64,000 nt of DNA, taken from NCBI GenBank assembly GCA_016707705.1, contig JADJHD010000005.1:237990-301989 (forward strand). Reading direction: 5' to 3'. This document shows positions 17,798-26,859 of this stretch, one piece after another (position 1 is the stretch's first letter; each line of letters opens with the position of its first letter). The notes beneath the pieces were generated by a model. The model worked only from the letters and a program-made list of their open reading frames with translations. It made no database searches and had not been told where the DNA came from. A program made the position numbers and the translations under genes. Source of the stretch: Bacteroidales bacterium (GTDB lineage Bacteria > Bacteroidota > Bacteroidia > Bacteroidales > UBA4417).

Positions 17798-18601
17798 ATG
17801 CCCATTATCACATTAACCAGCGATTGGGGACTGACTGACCATTATGTGGCGGCGGTGAAGGGGGCAATTTACAGGAGGCTTCCGGATGTGAATATAGTCG
17901 ATATTTCCCATTCGATCAGGCATTTTGACATTCGTCAGGCATCGTTCATGGTGCGTGAATCCTGGTTGCAATTTCCGAAGGGAACAGTTCATATTCTGGG
18001 TATTGATTCGATTGAGTCACTTAAGCAGGCTCACATCGTTGTGAAATATGCTGATCATTATTTCATTGGTGCCGACAATGGACTTATTCCCTTAATAATT
18101 GAGGATTCCCCTGAAAAGGTAGTTGTTCTCAGAATTCCCCAGGATACGGGATATTTTACTTTTCCTGAAAGGGACCGCTTTGCTAAGGTGGCTTGTCACC
18201 TTGCTGAGGGAAAGGAAATGGAAGAACTAGGGGAGATAAGCAAGAGTCTGGTTATCAAGACCCATATGAAGGCTATTGTGGAGAAGGAGATGATCAGGGG
18301 AGTTGTTATTCATGTGGATGGATATGAAAATGCGATTATCAACATTACTGAGAAGGAATTCAGGGATGCTGTAGGCAGCAAGCCGTTCACAATCAGTTTC
18401 CGCAGACCTGATTACAAGATTCACAGGATCAATCAGGCTTATGACGATGTGGGAGAAGTTGAGATGTGTGCTCTATTTTCAACATCCGGATACCTCGAAA
18501 TAGCCGTTAATAAAGGGAAAGCCGTTTCCCTTCTTGGTCTCGCGCTGGATACCCCGGTGAATATTCTGATAGGTGAGGAGGAGGTTCCAACTTTGCTTTA
18601 G
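17798..18601 (+). CDS. SAM hydroxide adenosyltransferase (DUF62 family)
   Basis: A 267-residue enzyme of the chlorinase/fluorinase superfamily whose ordinary members hydrolyse S-adenosylmethionine to adenosine and methionine with hydroxide as the nucleophile. N-terminal signature ITLTSDWGLTDHYVAAVKG with the Asp and His of the family's conserved triad, then VNIVDISHSIRHFDIRQASF and GADNGLIPLI. The C-terminal barrel domain (about 165-267) includes VIHVDGYENAIINI. No halogenase-specific features are apparent to me. Situated between phoH and gldFG, a recurring neighbourhood in Bacteroidota (from memory of such genomes). Confidence 0.9.
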   Translation: MPIITLTSDWGLTDHYVAAVKGAIYRRLPDVNIVDISHSIRHFDIRQASFMVRESWLQFPKGTVHILGIDSIESLKQAHIVVKYADHYFIGADNGLIPLIIEDSPEKVVVLRIPQDTGYFTFPERDRFAKVACHLAEGKEMEELGEISKSLVIKTHMKAIVEKEMIRGVVIHVDGYENAIINITEKEFRDAVGSKPFTISFRRPDYKIHRINQAYDDVGEVEMCALFSTSGYLEIAVNKGKAVSLLGLALDTPVNILIGEEEVPTLL

Positions 18602-18639
18602 GCGATTCTTTGAAGATTTCTTCTTTTATTAAGGATAAC

Positions 18640-19335
18640 CGATCTTTTGGAAAGTTCGGGGTTCGTGGTTCGGTGTTCCAGGTTCGGGTTTGTCTTACGT
18701 TTTGTTGACAAAAGACTCTGTTTTCCTTACGCAGAGCGGGGGCCGGGGGGGGGGGGGGGGGGCTCTGGTTGGTATCAGTTTTAAATTGGATTCTCAGTTC
18801 GGGGGCCCCGGGGGGCTTGTTCGTTTAAAGACGTGCGGCCCGGCGCCCCGCTCGGGGCAGTTAGTAGTTTAGTTGTTAGTGGGGGAAGTTTGGGGTTCGA
18901 AGTTCGAAGAGATTCTAGGTTTTGCAAGAAGGAAAAATTAGAACACTGATGTCCGTCGCGGCGGACGGATTTGATTGTGCTTTTTGGGAGAACACTTCGA
19001 CAAGCTCAGTGTGACAATGGACTTAGAACTAACTTCATAATTCATTTTCATCCGCCAGCCGGCAGACTCCGCTTCGCATCCAAGCATCCTCAAATCATTC
19101 TCAAATTACCGAATTTTCAAATTTTCAAATTCCCAATAACCAGCCGGCGGACTAATTCCCTCCTCCCCCCATCTCATAGTCTCCCCGTCTCCTTGTCTCA
19201 TTGTCACTCCAAAGAAGCACAAATCCACAACAATCAGAAATCCACAACAATCAGAAATCCGCAATCCGCAATCCGCAATCAACCACCCGACTTCAAAATT
19301 CCTACAATTGCTGTTGTTAAATCATTAATTTTGCG
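18640..19335. repeat. Composite intergenic repeat island A
   Basis: About 700 bases without a gene. It contains, in order: ggttcggggttcg-type repeats (18655-18690, 18890-18912), an 18-base G run (18745-18762), a gatgtccgtcgcggcggacgg palindrome (about 18949-18969), the cacttcgacaagctcagtgtgaca module (about 18992-19016), a ccgccagccgg/gactccgcttcgcatcc module (19051-19085) and a ccagccggcggacta plus gtctccttgtctcattgtcactcc module (19140-19235). The same modules recur, in opposite orientation but the same relative order, in the islands at 41.8-42.3 and 44.6-45.1 kb. Confidence 0.75.
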
Positions 19336-19359
19336 ATCCAATTTGAAATTGCTTAACGG

Positions 19360-20091
19360 ATGTATACCCTTTATCGGAAAGAGATTTCCAGTTTTCTCAA
19401 CACTCTCATCGGATATGCAGTAATTGTGATTTTTCTGCTTATCAACGGATTGTTTCTTTGGGTTTTTCCTGTGGAGTTCAATATCCTTGATTATGGATTT
19501 GCCAGTCTTGAGAACCTGTTCATGCTGGCTCCCTGGGTTTTCCTGTTTCTCGTTCCGGCCATTACCATGAGGACTTTTGCAGAAGAGCAGAAAAGCGGTA
19601 CCATCGAGATACTGCTGACCAAACCTCTGACTGACATGGATATTATCCTTGCCAAATTTCTGGCAGGACTTACATTGGTTTTGTTCTCAATCTTACCCAC
19701 CCTGATTTATTATTTCACATTGAATAACCTTGGCTTGCCTCCCGGCAACATTGATCATGGGGCAACCTGGGGGTCGTATATAGGTCTGTTGTTTCTTGGA
19801 GGCGGTTTTGTTGCAATTGGTATTTTCTCCTCGTCCATTTCAGGCAATCAGATCGTTTCCTTTATGGTTTCGGTATTTCTTTGTGGATTCATGTACCTGG
19901 GTTTTGAATTCATTTACAATCTTTCCATTTTTGGTTCAGCAGGTTTATTCATCAAAAACCTGGGGATTAACGCCCATTACAACAGCATAAGCAGGGGAGT
20001 TATTGATACCCGCGATGTCCTCTATTTTATCAGCCTGATTGCATTCTTTCTGATGCTTACACGGTATAAGCTCGAAAAAAGGAAATGGTAA
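19360..20091 (+). CDS. gldF: Gliding motility ABC transporter permease GldF
   Basis: A 243-residue ABC-2 type permease with about six membrane helices (first: LIGYAVIVIFLLINGLFLWV). Family marks are the start MYTLYRKEISSFLNT and the segment TMRTFAEEQKSGTIEILLT. GldF forms an inner-membrane transporter with GldG and the ATPase GldA, required for gliding in Flavobacterium. Its stop overlaps the gldG start by a few bases, showing translational coupling. GldA is not in the window. Gliding itself cannot be inferred from these genes alone, because many non-gliding Bacteroidota keep GldFG. Confidence 0.92.
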   Translation: MYTLYRKEISSFLNTLIGYAVIVIFLLINGLFLWVFPVEFNILDYGFASLENLFMLAPWVFLFLVPAITMRTFAEEQKSGTIEILLTKPLTDMDIILAKFLAGLTLVLFSILPTLIYYFTLNNLGLPPGNIDHGATWGSYIGLLFLGGGFVAIGIFSSSISGNQIVSFMVSVFLCGFMYLGFEFIYNLSIFGSAGLFIKNLGINAHYNSISRGVIDTRDVLYFISLIAFFLMLTRYKLEKRKW

Positions 20092-21860
20092 CGGAAAACA
20101 ATGTTGAGATGACAGAGAACCGCAAAAACATAAAACGATACAGCCACCTGCAACTCCTGTTTGGTATAGCAATCCTGTTATCACTGAACACCATTGGGTC
20201 ATTCTTCTTTTATCGTCTTGATCTTACCAGCGAAAAGAGATATTCCCTTTCGCCATCTACCCGGGAAATGCTCACAAAACTTGATGATGTTGTCTATTTC
20301 AAGGTATATCTGGATGGTGACTATCCTGCAGGTTTCAAGAGATTAAGCAGTGAGACGCGCGAGATGCTTGATGAGTTCAGGGCATATAGTGACAATATCC
20401 AGTACGAATTTATCAATCCATCTGCCAGTTCCGATAAGAAGACTTCTGAAGACCTGTACAAGCAGCTTATGCAGTCGGGACTCAATCCTACACAGTTGCA
20501 GGTAAGGAAGGAAGATGGAATGAGCCAGCAGATTATTTTCCCGGGGGCATTGGTGACCTATAAAAACCGTGAACTTCCGCTTGATTTGCTTACCACCCAG
20601 CTGGGTGCACCTCCTGATGAGCAGTTGAATAATTCGGTTCAATCCCTGGAATTCAATTTATCGAATGTGATCAGAAAACTGACCATCAGTGAGAAACCCA
20701 AAGTTGCATATATTGAAGGTCAGGGTGAACTTAAGGGAGTTTATGTTGCTGATATGCTCGATGCTCTCAGCGAGTATTATTCTGTTGAGAAGGTTACCAT
20801 AGATGGTCAGCTTTCATCCCTTAGCAGGAGACATACAGGAAAAGATTCAACTGATGTCAGCATGATAAATAAATTCAAGGCCATTATCATAGCCAAGCCT
20901 GATTCCTCCTTCACGGAAAAGGACAAGTTTATGATTGACCAGTTTATCATGAGAGGCGGAAAGGTTTTGTGGCTCGTTGATCCGGTGTATGCAGAAATGG
21001 ATAGCCTTCAAACTCAGAACCAGACTATTGGAATTACCAATGATGTTAATCTTTCAGACCTGTTCTTTAATTATGGGATCAGGTTGAATAATAACCTTGT
21101 CCTGGATATAAATGCCCTGCCGATACCAGTTGTAACCGGAAGGGTGGGGAATCAGCCCAAAACAGATTTTCTACCATGGAATTTTTTCCCTGTAGTTACT
21201 CCTTCTTCGGCAAATCCTATTGTCAAGAATCTGAATGCAGTGAAGTTCGAGTTCGTAGGATCAATTGATACACTTGATACTCCCGGAATCAAAAAGTCGG
21301 TTCTGCTGACAAGTTCCCGGTATACCAAAGTGATTGATGCACCTGTAATGATCAATCTTGACATGCTCAGGCAGGAACAGAGTCCTGAAGAGTTCAATCA
21401 GTCCCCACAGACGCTTGCCGTGCTGCTGGAGGGTACCTTTGTTTCGCTATTCCTGAACAGGGTTCCACCTGAAATTATGGATGCCCCTGAAATCGGTTTT
21501 ATTGATAAGAGTAAACCCACCAGCATGATTGTTATTGCTGATGGCGACATTATCAAGAATCAGGTTCAGGCCGGAGAGTCTGGCCCAACCTATCTGCCAT
21601 GCGGATATGACCGTTTCACAAGGCAGCAGTTTGGAAACCGGGACCTTGTGCTCAATGCCATGAATTACCTCTGTGATGATTCAGGACTGCTTGCTGTAAG
21701 GTCGAGGGAACTTAAGCTGAGAGTGCTGGATTCCGCCAGGGTAAAATCCGGAAAACGGCAATGGCAGCTCATCAACACTGCAGGTCCGGTTATATTGGTC
21801 CTGTTGTTTGGAATCTTTCAGTTTCTTTACAGAAGAAATCGATATACCAGGCTCCGCTAA
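20085..21860 (+). CDS. gldG: Gliding motility ABC transporter component GldG
   Basis: A 591-residue membrane-anchored protein with one helix near the N-terminus (about 24-46) and one at the C-terminus (about 560-580); the large loop between them is an ABC_transp_aux (PF09822) periplasmic domain. Characteristic pieces are LTSEKRYSLSPSTREMLTKL, the early VYFKVYLDGDYPAGFKRLS and VLWLVDPVYAEMDSLQ. It overlaps gldF by 7 bases; a second ATG at 20109 would also give a family-like start. Partner of GldF, probably also of the DUF4340 protein encoded 15 bases downstream. Confidence 0.92.
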   Translation: MVTENNVEMTENRKNIKRYSHLQLLFGIAILLSLNTIGSFFFYRLDLTSEKRYSLSPSTREMLTKLDDVVYFKVYLDGDYPAGFKRLSSETREMLDEFRAYSDNIQYEFINPSASSDKKTSEDLYKQLMQSGLNPTQLQVRKEDGMSQQIIFPGALVTYKNRELPLDLLTTQLGAPPDEQLNNSVQSLEFNLSNVIRKLTISEKPKVAYIEGQGELKGVYVADMLDALSEYYSVEKVTIDGQLSSLSRRHTGKDSTDVSMINKFKAIIIAKPDSSFTEKDKFMIDQFIMRGGKVLWLVDPVYAEMDSLQTQNQTIGITNDVNLSDLFFNYGIRLNNNLVLDINALPIPVVTGRVGNQPKTDFLPWNFFPVVTPSSANPIVKNLNAVKFEFVGSIDTLDTPGIKKSVLLTSSRYTKVIDAPVMINLDMLRQEQSPEEFNQSPQTLAVLLEGTFVSLFLNRVPPEIMDAPEIGFIDKSKPTSMIVIADGDIIKNQVQAGESGPTYLPCGYDRFTRQQFGNRDLVLNAMNYLCDDSGLLAVRSRELKLRVLDSARVKSGKRQWQLINTAGPVILVLLFGIFQFLYRRNRYTRLR

Positions 21861-21875
21861 CCATTTACCCGCTCT

Positions 21876-22946
21876 ATGAAGAAACAACGTATTTACCTCA
21901 TCCTGGTCCTGATTCTGCTTGCTTTATCAGTAGTTCTTGTTCTTGATAAAAAGAGCGGAACCATGAAAAAGAAAAGCAATGAATTTGCGGTTAGTGATAC
22001 TTCCAATGTTACCCGCCTATTTCTTGCCGACAAAAGGAATAACATTGTTAAGCTCGATAAGGTTCCCGGAGGCTGGAGACTGAATGATAAATACACTGCC
22101 AATACAGATCTCGTTAACCTGATGCTTAAAACCTTGATTTCCATCGATGTGAAATCACCGGTGTCAAAATCTGCAAGGAATAACCTGATCAGGCTGATGG
22201 CTGCCAAGTCGGTGAAAATTGAGATTTATCAGAATGTATACAGAATTGACCTCTTCGATAAGATCAAGCTTTTTCCTCATGTGAAGAAGACCAAGACCTA
22301 TTATGTTGGAGATGCTACCATGAACAATACCGGTACCTATATGATTATGGAAGGGAGTGAAGATCCTTATATCGTTCATATCCCGGGTTTCAGGGGATTT
22401 GTGGCAACCAGGTATTCTGCAAGGGAAATGGACTGGCGTGATCATGGTATATTCAACAGTAAACTACCTGATATTAAAAGTGTGAGCATTGATTATACCG
22501 AAAACCCCGGCATATCCTTCAGCATTTCGAACTTTGATAACCGCAATTTTACGTTGACTGCACTCAATGGGAATAAACCTGTTGCATCTTTCGATACTAT
22601 TAAAGTAATCGAGTATCTGGGCTCTTTTAGAAAAATCAATTATGAATCTATCCTCACAGACCTGGGTAAGGCTCAGTATGATTCAATTACCTCCTTGCAG
22701 CCTACCTTTGTTATAACTCTTGAAGATAAGCTCGGTAAAAAGCAGATATTAAAGGCCTGGCGCAGAAAGGCAAGTGCAGGTGAGCTTGATTATGACGGCA
22801 ATCCAACACAATGGGATAAGGATAGAATGTTTGCAAGGATAGAGGGAAACAATGAACTGGTATTTATTCAGTTCTTTGTATTCGATAACCTATTGAAGCC
22901 ACTGCAATGGTTTACCGATTTCTCTCAGCAGAGGCAAGGGTTGTAG
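21876..22946 (+). CDS. DUF4340 domain protein
   Basis: A 356-residue protein with an N-terminal membrane anchor (about residues 5-25) and an exported DUF4340 region with repeated beta units (SNVTRLFLADKRNNIVKLDK, GGWRLNDKYTANTDLVNLM, YYVGDATMNNTGTYMIMEG). DUF4340 genes commonly follow ABC_transp_aux genes such as gldG, which supports a role as a subunit or accessory of the same transporter. It begins 15 bases after gldG and is certainly in the operon. Exact function unknown. Confidence 0.88.
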   Translation: MKKQRIYLILVLILLALSVVLVLDKKSGTMKKKSNEFAVSDTSNVTRLFLADKRNNIVKLDKVPGGWRLNDKYTANTDLVNLMLKTLISIDVKSPVSKSARNNLIRLMAAKSVKIEIYQNVYRIDLFDKIKLFPHVKKTKTYYVGDATMNNTGTYMIMEGSEDPYIVHIPGFRGFVATRYSAREMDWRDHGIFNSKLPDIKSVSIDYTENPGISFSISNFDNRNFTLTALNGNKPVASFDTIKVIEYLGSFRKINYESILTDLGKAQYDSITSLQPTFVITLEDKLGKKQILKAWRRKASAGELDYDGNPTQWDKDRMFARIEGNNELVFIQFFVFDNLLKPLQWFTDFSQQRQGL

Positions 22947-23071
22947 ACTTCCCTTACATGGGTTATACTTTTACGTCCCAGGACAATTAATATTAAATAC
23001 TAAGCATATATCAGCCGGCAAAATGGCAACATTCTGCCCCGAAGTTTTATCTCACTAATTTGCATCTTCTG

Positions 23072-24064
23072 ATGGAAAAAGAAATAAGGAATTCTAAGAT
23101 ATTGGTAACGGGAGGAGCTGGTTTTATTGGCTCAAACCTGATAGAAGCATTACTCAAGCAAGAAAATCAGGTTGTTTGTCTGGATAATTTCAGCACCGGC
23201 AAGTCTGGAAATATTGAAGTTTTCAGAAGTAATCCTAATTTCAGGTTTCATGAAGGAGACATCAGAAATCTGGCAGATTGCAGAAATGCCGTTGAGGGAG
23301 TTCAATATGTACTTCATCAGGCAGCCTTGGGATCTGTTCCCCGTTCAGTAAAAGATCCAATTACCTCCAATGCAGTAAATATCGATGGCTTTCTGAATAT
23401 GCTGGTTGCCTCACGGGATGCCGGTGTAAAGAGATTTGTATATGCAAGCAGTTCCTCCATTTATGGTGATCATCCGGGCTTACCCAAGATTGAAGCTGAA
23501 ACAGGAAATCCACTATCTCCGTATGCCATAACCAAAAAGGTAAATGAACTTTATGCAGGTGTATTTGCCAGACTTTATGGGATGGAAGTTGTTGGACTGC
23601 GATATTTCAATGTATTCGGAAAGCGCCAGGATCCTGAAGGCGAATATGCCGCTGTGATCCCGAGATTTGTTAAATCACTCATCAGGCATGAAAGGCCGGG
23701 CATCTTTGGAAATGGCGAGCAATCCCGTGATTTTACCTTCATAGAGAACGTGATTCATGCCAATCAGGCTGCAGCTCTAGCACAGGGTGAGAATGTGGTT
23801 GATCAGGCCTACAATATTGCTTTTGGCGAAAGGATTACCCTCAATCAGCTGTATTCGTACCTGAGAGAATATCTGTCAGAGTTTGATCCGGCCATTGCCA
23901 CTATTGAGCCTGAATACATGGCTGAGCGTCCGGGAGATATCCCTCATTCCCTCGCCTCAATCGAAAAGGCTCGCACCAATCTGGGTTATGATCCTCAGTT
24001 CTCAGTTAAAGAAGGGTTGAAGTTGGCGATTAGGTGGTATTGGGATAATTTGAGAATTCGGTAA
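23072..24064 (+). CDS. NAD-dependent sugar epimerase, WbpP/UDP-GlcNAc 4-epimerase type
   Basis: A 330-residue extended short-chain dehydrogenase. Start is the ATG of MEKEIRNSK; a TTG 12 bases upstream is less likely. NAD-binding GGAGFIGSNLIEALL near residue 16, then ALGSVPRSVKDPITSNAVNI, SSSSIYGDHPGLPKIE and the catalytic YAITK (Tyr-x3-Lys). The ALGSVPRS and YGDHPGLPK segments are close to those of WbpP/TviC enzymes, which interconvert UDP-GlcNAc and UDP-GalNAc (or the uronic acids), rather than GalE. Role is surface polysaccharide precursor supply (inference). No other sugar genes adjoin it. Followed by a repeat island. Confidence 0.88.
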   Translation: MEKEIRNSKILVTGGAGFIGSNLIEALLKQENQVVCLDNFSTGKSGNIEVFRSNPNFRFHEGDIRNLADCRNAVEGVQYVLHQAALGSVPRSVKDPITSNAVNIDGFLNMLVASRDAGVKRFVYASSSSIYGDHPGLPKIEAETGNPLSPYAITKKVNELYAGVFARLYGMEVVGLRYFNVFGKRQDPEGEYAAVIPRFVKSLIRHERPGIFGNGEQSRDFTFIENVIHANQAAALAQGENVVDQAYNIAFGERITLNQLYSYLREYLSEFDPAIATIEPEYMAERPGDIPHSLASIEKARTNLGYDPQFSVKEGLKLAIRWYWDNLRIR

Positions 24065-24457
24065 TTTGAGAATGTGAGAATGTGAGGATGTGGAGATGTG
24101 GAGATGTGAGGATGTGAAGATGCGTAGCGAAGCGGAGTCCGCCTGCTGGCGGATGGAGATGTGAGGATGCGTAGCGAAGCGGAGTCCCGTCGCGTAGGAT
24201 TTAGATAAAGGGCTAATGTTTGAAGTGACGGGATGAAGATGCGTAGCGAAGAGGTCCGCCGGGGGGTGGCCGTGGCGGATGGACAAATTGCAATTATTGG
24301 AACCCCAAAGGCACTTTGAGAAACTACTAACAACCAACAACTTCAAGCTCTCCCAGGCAGGAATCTACCCTTTTTGAACTTTGAACTCCGAACCTTGAAC
24401 TCCGAACCTTGAACTTCGAACCTTGAACTCCGAACCTGGAACCTGGAACCCCGAACC
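24065..24457. repeat. Composite intergenic repeat island B
   Basis: About 390 bases between convergent genes. It has gaggatgtgaagatgtg-type short repeats (24065-24120), two gatgcgtagcgaagcggagtc modules of which the first joins a tccgcctgctggcgga palindrome (24137-24152), a tttagataaagggcta module (24200-24216) also seen in the 44.8-kb island, a third gcgtagcgaag module with a degenerate palindrome (24240-24282) and a gaacttcgaacctt/gaactccgaac array (24371-24460) that runs up to the stop of the next gene. Confidence 0.75.
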
Positions 24458-25162
24458 TTACACAATTTCTTCAAACATATCCTTACTGGCTCCGCAGACA
24501 GGGCACATCCAATTGTCGGGGATATCCTCAAAGGCAGTGCCGGGAGGAATACCTCCATCAGGATCTCCAATGGCAGGGTCATAGATGAAGTTACAGGCTA
24601 TGCACTGGTAACGCTTGGTTGAGATTTTTGCAGCAGGCTCATCCTTCTTCAGACTGGGATCAACATAGGTTGGAGCATTCTTTGGCGATAATCCCCTTCT
24701 GAATTCCCTGTACCAGGCATAAGTCATTGGAGTGGCTGATTCATCCAGGATTTCGCAATCATGGACTTTCCCGATAATCAGGATATGAGTCTCCAGTTCT
24801 AGCTGGTTGACCACTTCACATTCAAACCAGGCAGCCGCATCCTTAGTGAGGATGGGAATACCGAGTTTTCCTGTGAAAAAGGGAAAGGACTTGAATTTTT
24901 CTTCCTGCTTTCCGCTTTTAAATCCAAACATCCCAATTAATTCAGGACTGCTTTGTTCTGTAAGGACTGATACCGAGAATTTACCTGAATTCCGTATCAT
25001 CTGAGTGCTCAGGTTATCCTTACTGCAACTTACGGCGAGTAAAGGCGGATCTGCTGAAACCTGAAAAACTGTATTGGCAATATATCCATTTGTTTTGCCC
25101 TTGTCGGCAGTACAAACAGCATAAATTCCATAACTGAGTCTGAAAAAAGAGGTAACGTCCAT
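24458..25162 (-). CDS. Flavin reductase-rubredoxin fusion (high-molecular-weight rubredoxin)
   Basis: A 234-residue fusion. The N-terminal flavin reductase-like FMN domain (about 1-160) begins FFRLSYGIYAVCTADKGKT and contains NGYIANTVFQVSADPPLLAV. The C-terminal rubredoxin (about 180-234) has two CxxC iron knuckles (YQCIACNFIYDP and WMCPVCGASKDMFEE). Similar proteins, such as Moorella Hrb, pass electrons from NAD(P)H to flavodiiron proteins for oxygen or NO reduction. A flavodiiron partner is not in the window. It points to an oxygen-sensitive lifestyle with a detoxification path (inference). The gene end touches the gaactccgaac repeat array. Confidence 0.92.
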   Translation of the reverse strand: MDVTSFFRLSYGIYAVCTADKGKTNGYIANTVFQVSADPPLLAVSCSKDNLSTQMIRNSGKFSVSVLTEQSSPELIGMFGFKSGKQEEKFKSFPFFTGKLGIPILTKDAAAWFECEVVNQLELETHILIIGKVHDCEILDESATPMTYAWYREFRRGLSPKNAPTYVDPSLKKDEPAAKISTKRYQCIACNFIYDPAIGDPDGGIPPGTAFEDIPDNWMCPVCGASKDMFEEIV

Positions 25163-25228
25163 AGTCCTGATAGTATTAATGCTGAGAGGCCAGCGAATGA
25201 CAAAAGTAATTGTTAATGTGAAATAAGC

Positions 25229-25978
25229 TTATTGGAAAATGATCCTCCCCTTGCAGGAAGTCTTTTTTGCATTTATGTGAGATCCTTCAAAAATGAAGGT
25301 TTTCGGGTTCATTTGAAAGCTTCGCATGCTGATTCTTTCTCCCAGTTGCGTTTCCTTCATATAATTAAGAGATATGCTTTGGGGATAGTGGGAGAGAAGG
25401 TAATCAACGGGTATCTGGTCTACCATCCAGTCCAGGTAGCGGCAGGAGGTTACATGCCTGTTCAAATCAATGTCGTAATAGGTAACCGGAATTTCATTTT
25501 CATCCCCTTCCGAAGTGCCTTCAAGTTTTTCCGGAAGTTCTTCTATGGCATGCCTGTATTTCAGGGTGTCGAGCATACTTGCATCAATGCCTTCATAAAG
25601 TTTAGGCCTCTTTGAAACCATGTCGATCGCCAGCCAGCCGGAGGTAGCCTTGCCTACCATTTCCCCCTTTTCATCGTACAAAAAGAAATCTCTGATATAG
25701 AGCAGTCCATCCACATTTTTTGGCCAGGTTTCGACTATGATGTTCTCATACCATTTCAGGGGTCTGATTATGTCAATGTGCATCCTGCTGAGAACCCAGA
25801 AGAGTTGTTGTTTCCTGAGTCCGCCGAATCCAAATCCCAGACTATCAGCAGATTGTATGGCTGACTGAATCAGCATGTTCAGTAAAGATCCCGGTTTAAG
25901 CCTTGCTGACATATCTGTATCAGCAGAAGTAACTTTGAAGGGTATTCGGAGAATCAGGTGAGAATCCTGTGAGTTCAT
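25229..25978 (-). CDS. Acyl-ACP thioesterase, FatA/FatB-like
   Basis: A 249-residue protein with two hot-dog domains that releases fatty acids from acyl carrier protein. Domain 1 covers about 8-140 (FKVTSADTDMSARLKPGSLL, WVLSRMHIDIIRPLKWYENI). Domain 2 covers about 155-249 and carries the catalytic-type motif YYDIDLNRHVTSCRYLDWM, with the Asp, Asn and His of the family; the usual following Asn is replaced by Ser. Length fits bacterial members. Monocistronic; no fatty-acid genes adjoin it. Confidence 0.9.
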   Translation of the reverse strand: MNSQDSHLILRIPFKVTSADTDMSARLKPGSLLNMLIQSAIQSADSLGFGFGGLRKQQLFWVLSRMHIDIIRPLKWYENIIVETWPKNVDGLLYIRDFFLYDEKGEMVGKATSGWLAIDMVSKRPKLYEGIDASMLDTLKYRHAIEELPEKLEGTSEGDENEIPVTYYDIDLNRHVTSCRYLDWMVDQIPVDYLLSHYPQSISLNYMKETQLGERISMRSFQMNPKTFIFEGSHINAKKTSCKGRIIFQ

Positions 25979-26025
25979 AGTGCAATTGAGTAAAAATGCG
26001 CAATCAATTGAGTAAAAGTTGAAAT

Positions 26026-26584
26026 TTAGTTTAGCATCAGTCCAAGGCTCATATCACTGATGAAACCAAAGTCGGAGCTTCCATCCAGCCATTGGTTCCC
26101 GGCACCGAAAGAAATATTCCAGAAGCCTTTCCGGCCAAGCTGCCGTTGGAATCCACCCATAATTCCGGCTGTGAATCCCACATTTCCTGCATTGAAGAAT
26201 ACGGTTGCCGGTATTCCAATGTATGTACCGGAGTAGTTATCAGTTATCTTGTTTTTCTGTCGCCTCTGTTCAAGATTTGAGTAGTACCTGTACTGTGCAG
26301 TAAATGCAGGTATGACCGTAAATTTACTACTTGAATAACCATCGCTGGAGTAATATTGATAGCCAATACCAGCTGAAGCTTCAAGCAACAGGGTCTTGTA
26401 AATCCCAATGGTTATTTCACCCTGCAATCCTGGTTTTATTAAACTCAATCTTTGCTATGAACCGGGGTTGCTCTACCACCGGGACCAATGCAGTATCCTG
26501 TTCAACAGGACGGATGGAGTCCTGAGCGTTTACGATTACTGCAATCAAGAGAAAAATCCCTGAAAGAATTGACTTTGGGTGCAT
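26026..26584 (-). pseudogene. Outer-membrane beta-barrel protein, frameshifted
   Basis: A signal peptide (start ATG at 26584: MHPKSILSGIFLLI, ending VNAQD) and mature N-terminus run in one frame to about 26425. The rest (LQGEITIGIYKTLLLEASAG, YYSNLEQRR, GGFQRQLGRKGF, ending GLMLN) is in another frame down to 26026. The two frames overlap around aaaccaggattgcaggg, so a single-base indel near 26420-26445 would restore one protein of about 185 residues. The amphipathic beta strands, with alternating Gly/Tyr, suggest a small barrel. Function unknown. Sits next to a second frameshifted barrel gene. Confidence 0.65.
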
Positions 26585-26859
26585 ATACCAGGAATATTTG
26601 AATAGACAGATTTGAATAAATTTCCTGTTAATCTGAATCACAGATAAATTTTGTGTTTTCTGCAAGGATTACAGGTGTTCTTGATTAGTCGTGACTATTA
26701 ACAAATGTAGGTAAATTGAGAGATGCATGAATATCGGCATAAAAGAAGGGCAATCCGCCACTTATTTTTCTACTTTCCTGAAACTATGATTTCGCTTCAG
26801 TTATTACTTCGAATGCAATGAATCTAATCTTGTTTCGACTATACTTCGTTCCAATTCCA
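26585..26859. other. Intergenic region between two barrel genes
   Basis: About 275 bases. AT-rich, with no gene or clear hairpin. It should hold the promoter of the downstream barrel gene (minus strand), but I cannot point to a convincing motif. Confidence 0.5.

Noticed and set aside
18971..19423. 150-codon frame before gldF
   Set aside because: It translates the repeat island (low-complexity, Ser/Pro/His-rich) and runs into gldF in another frame.
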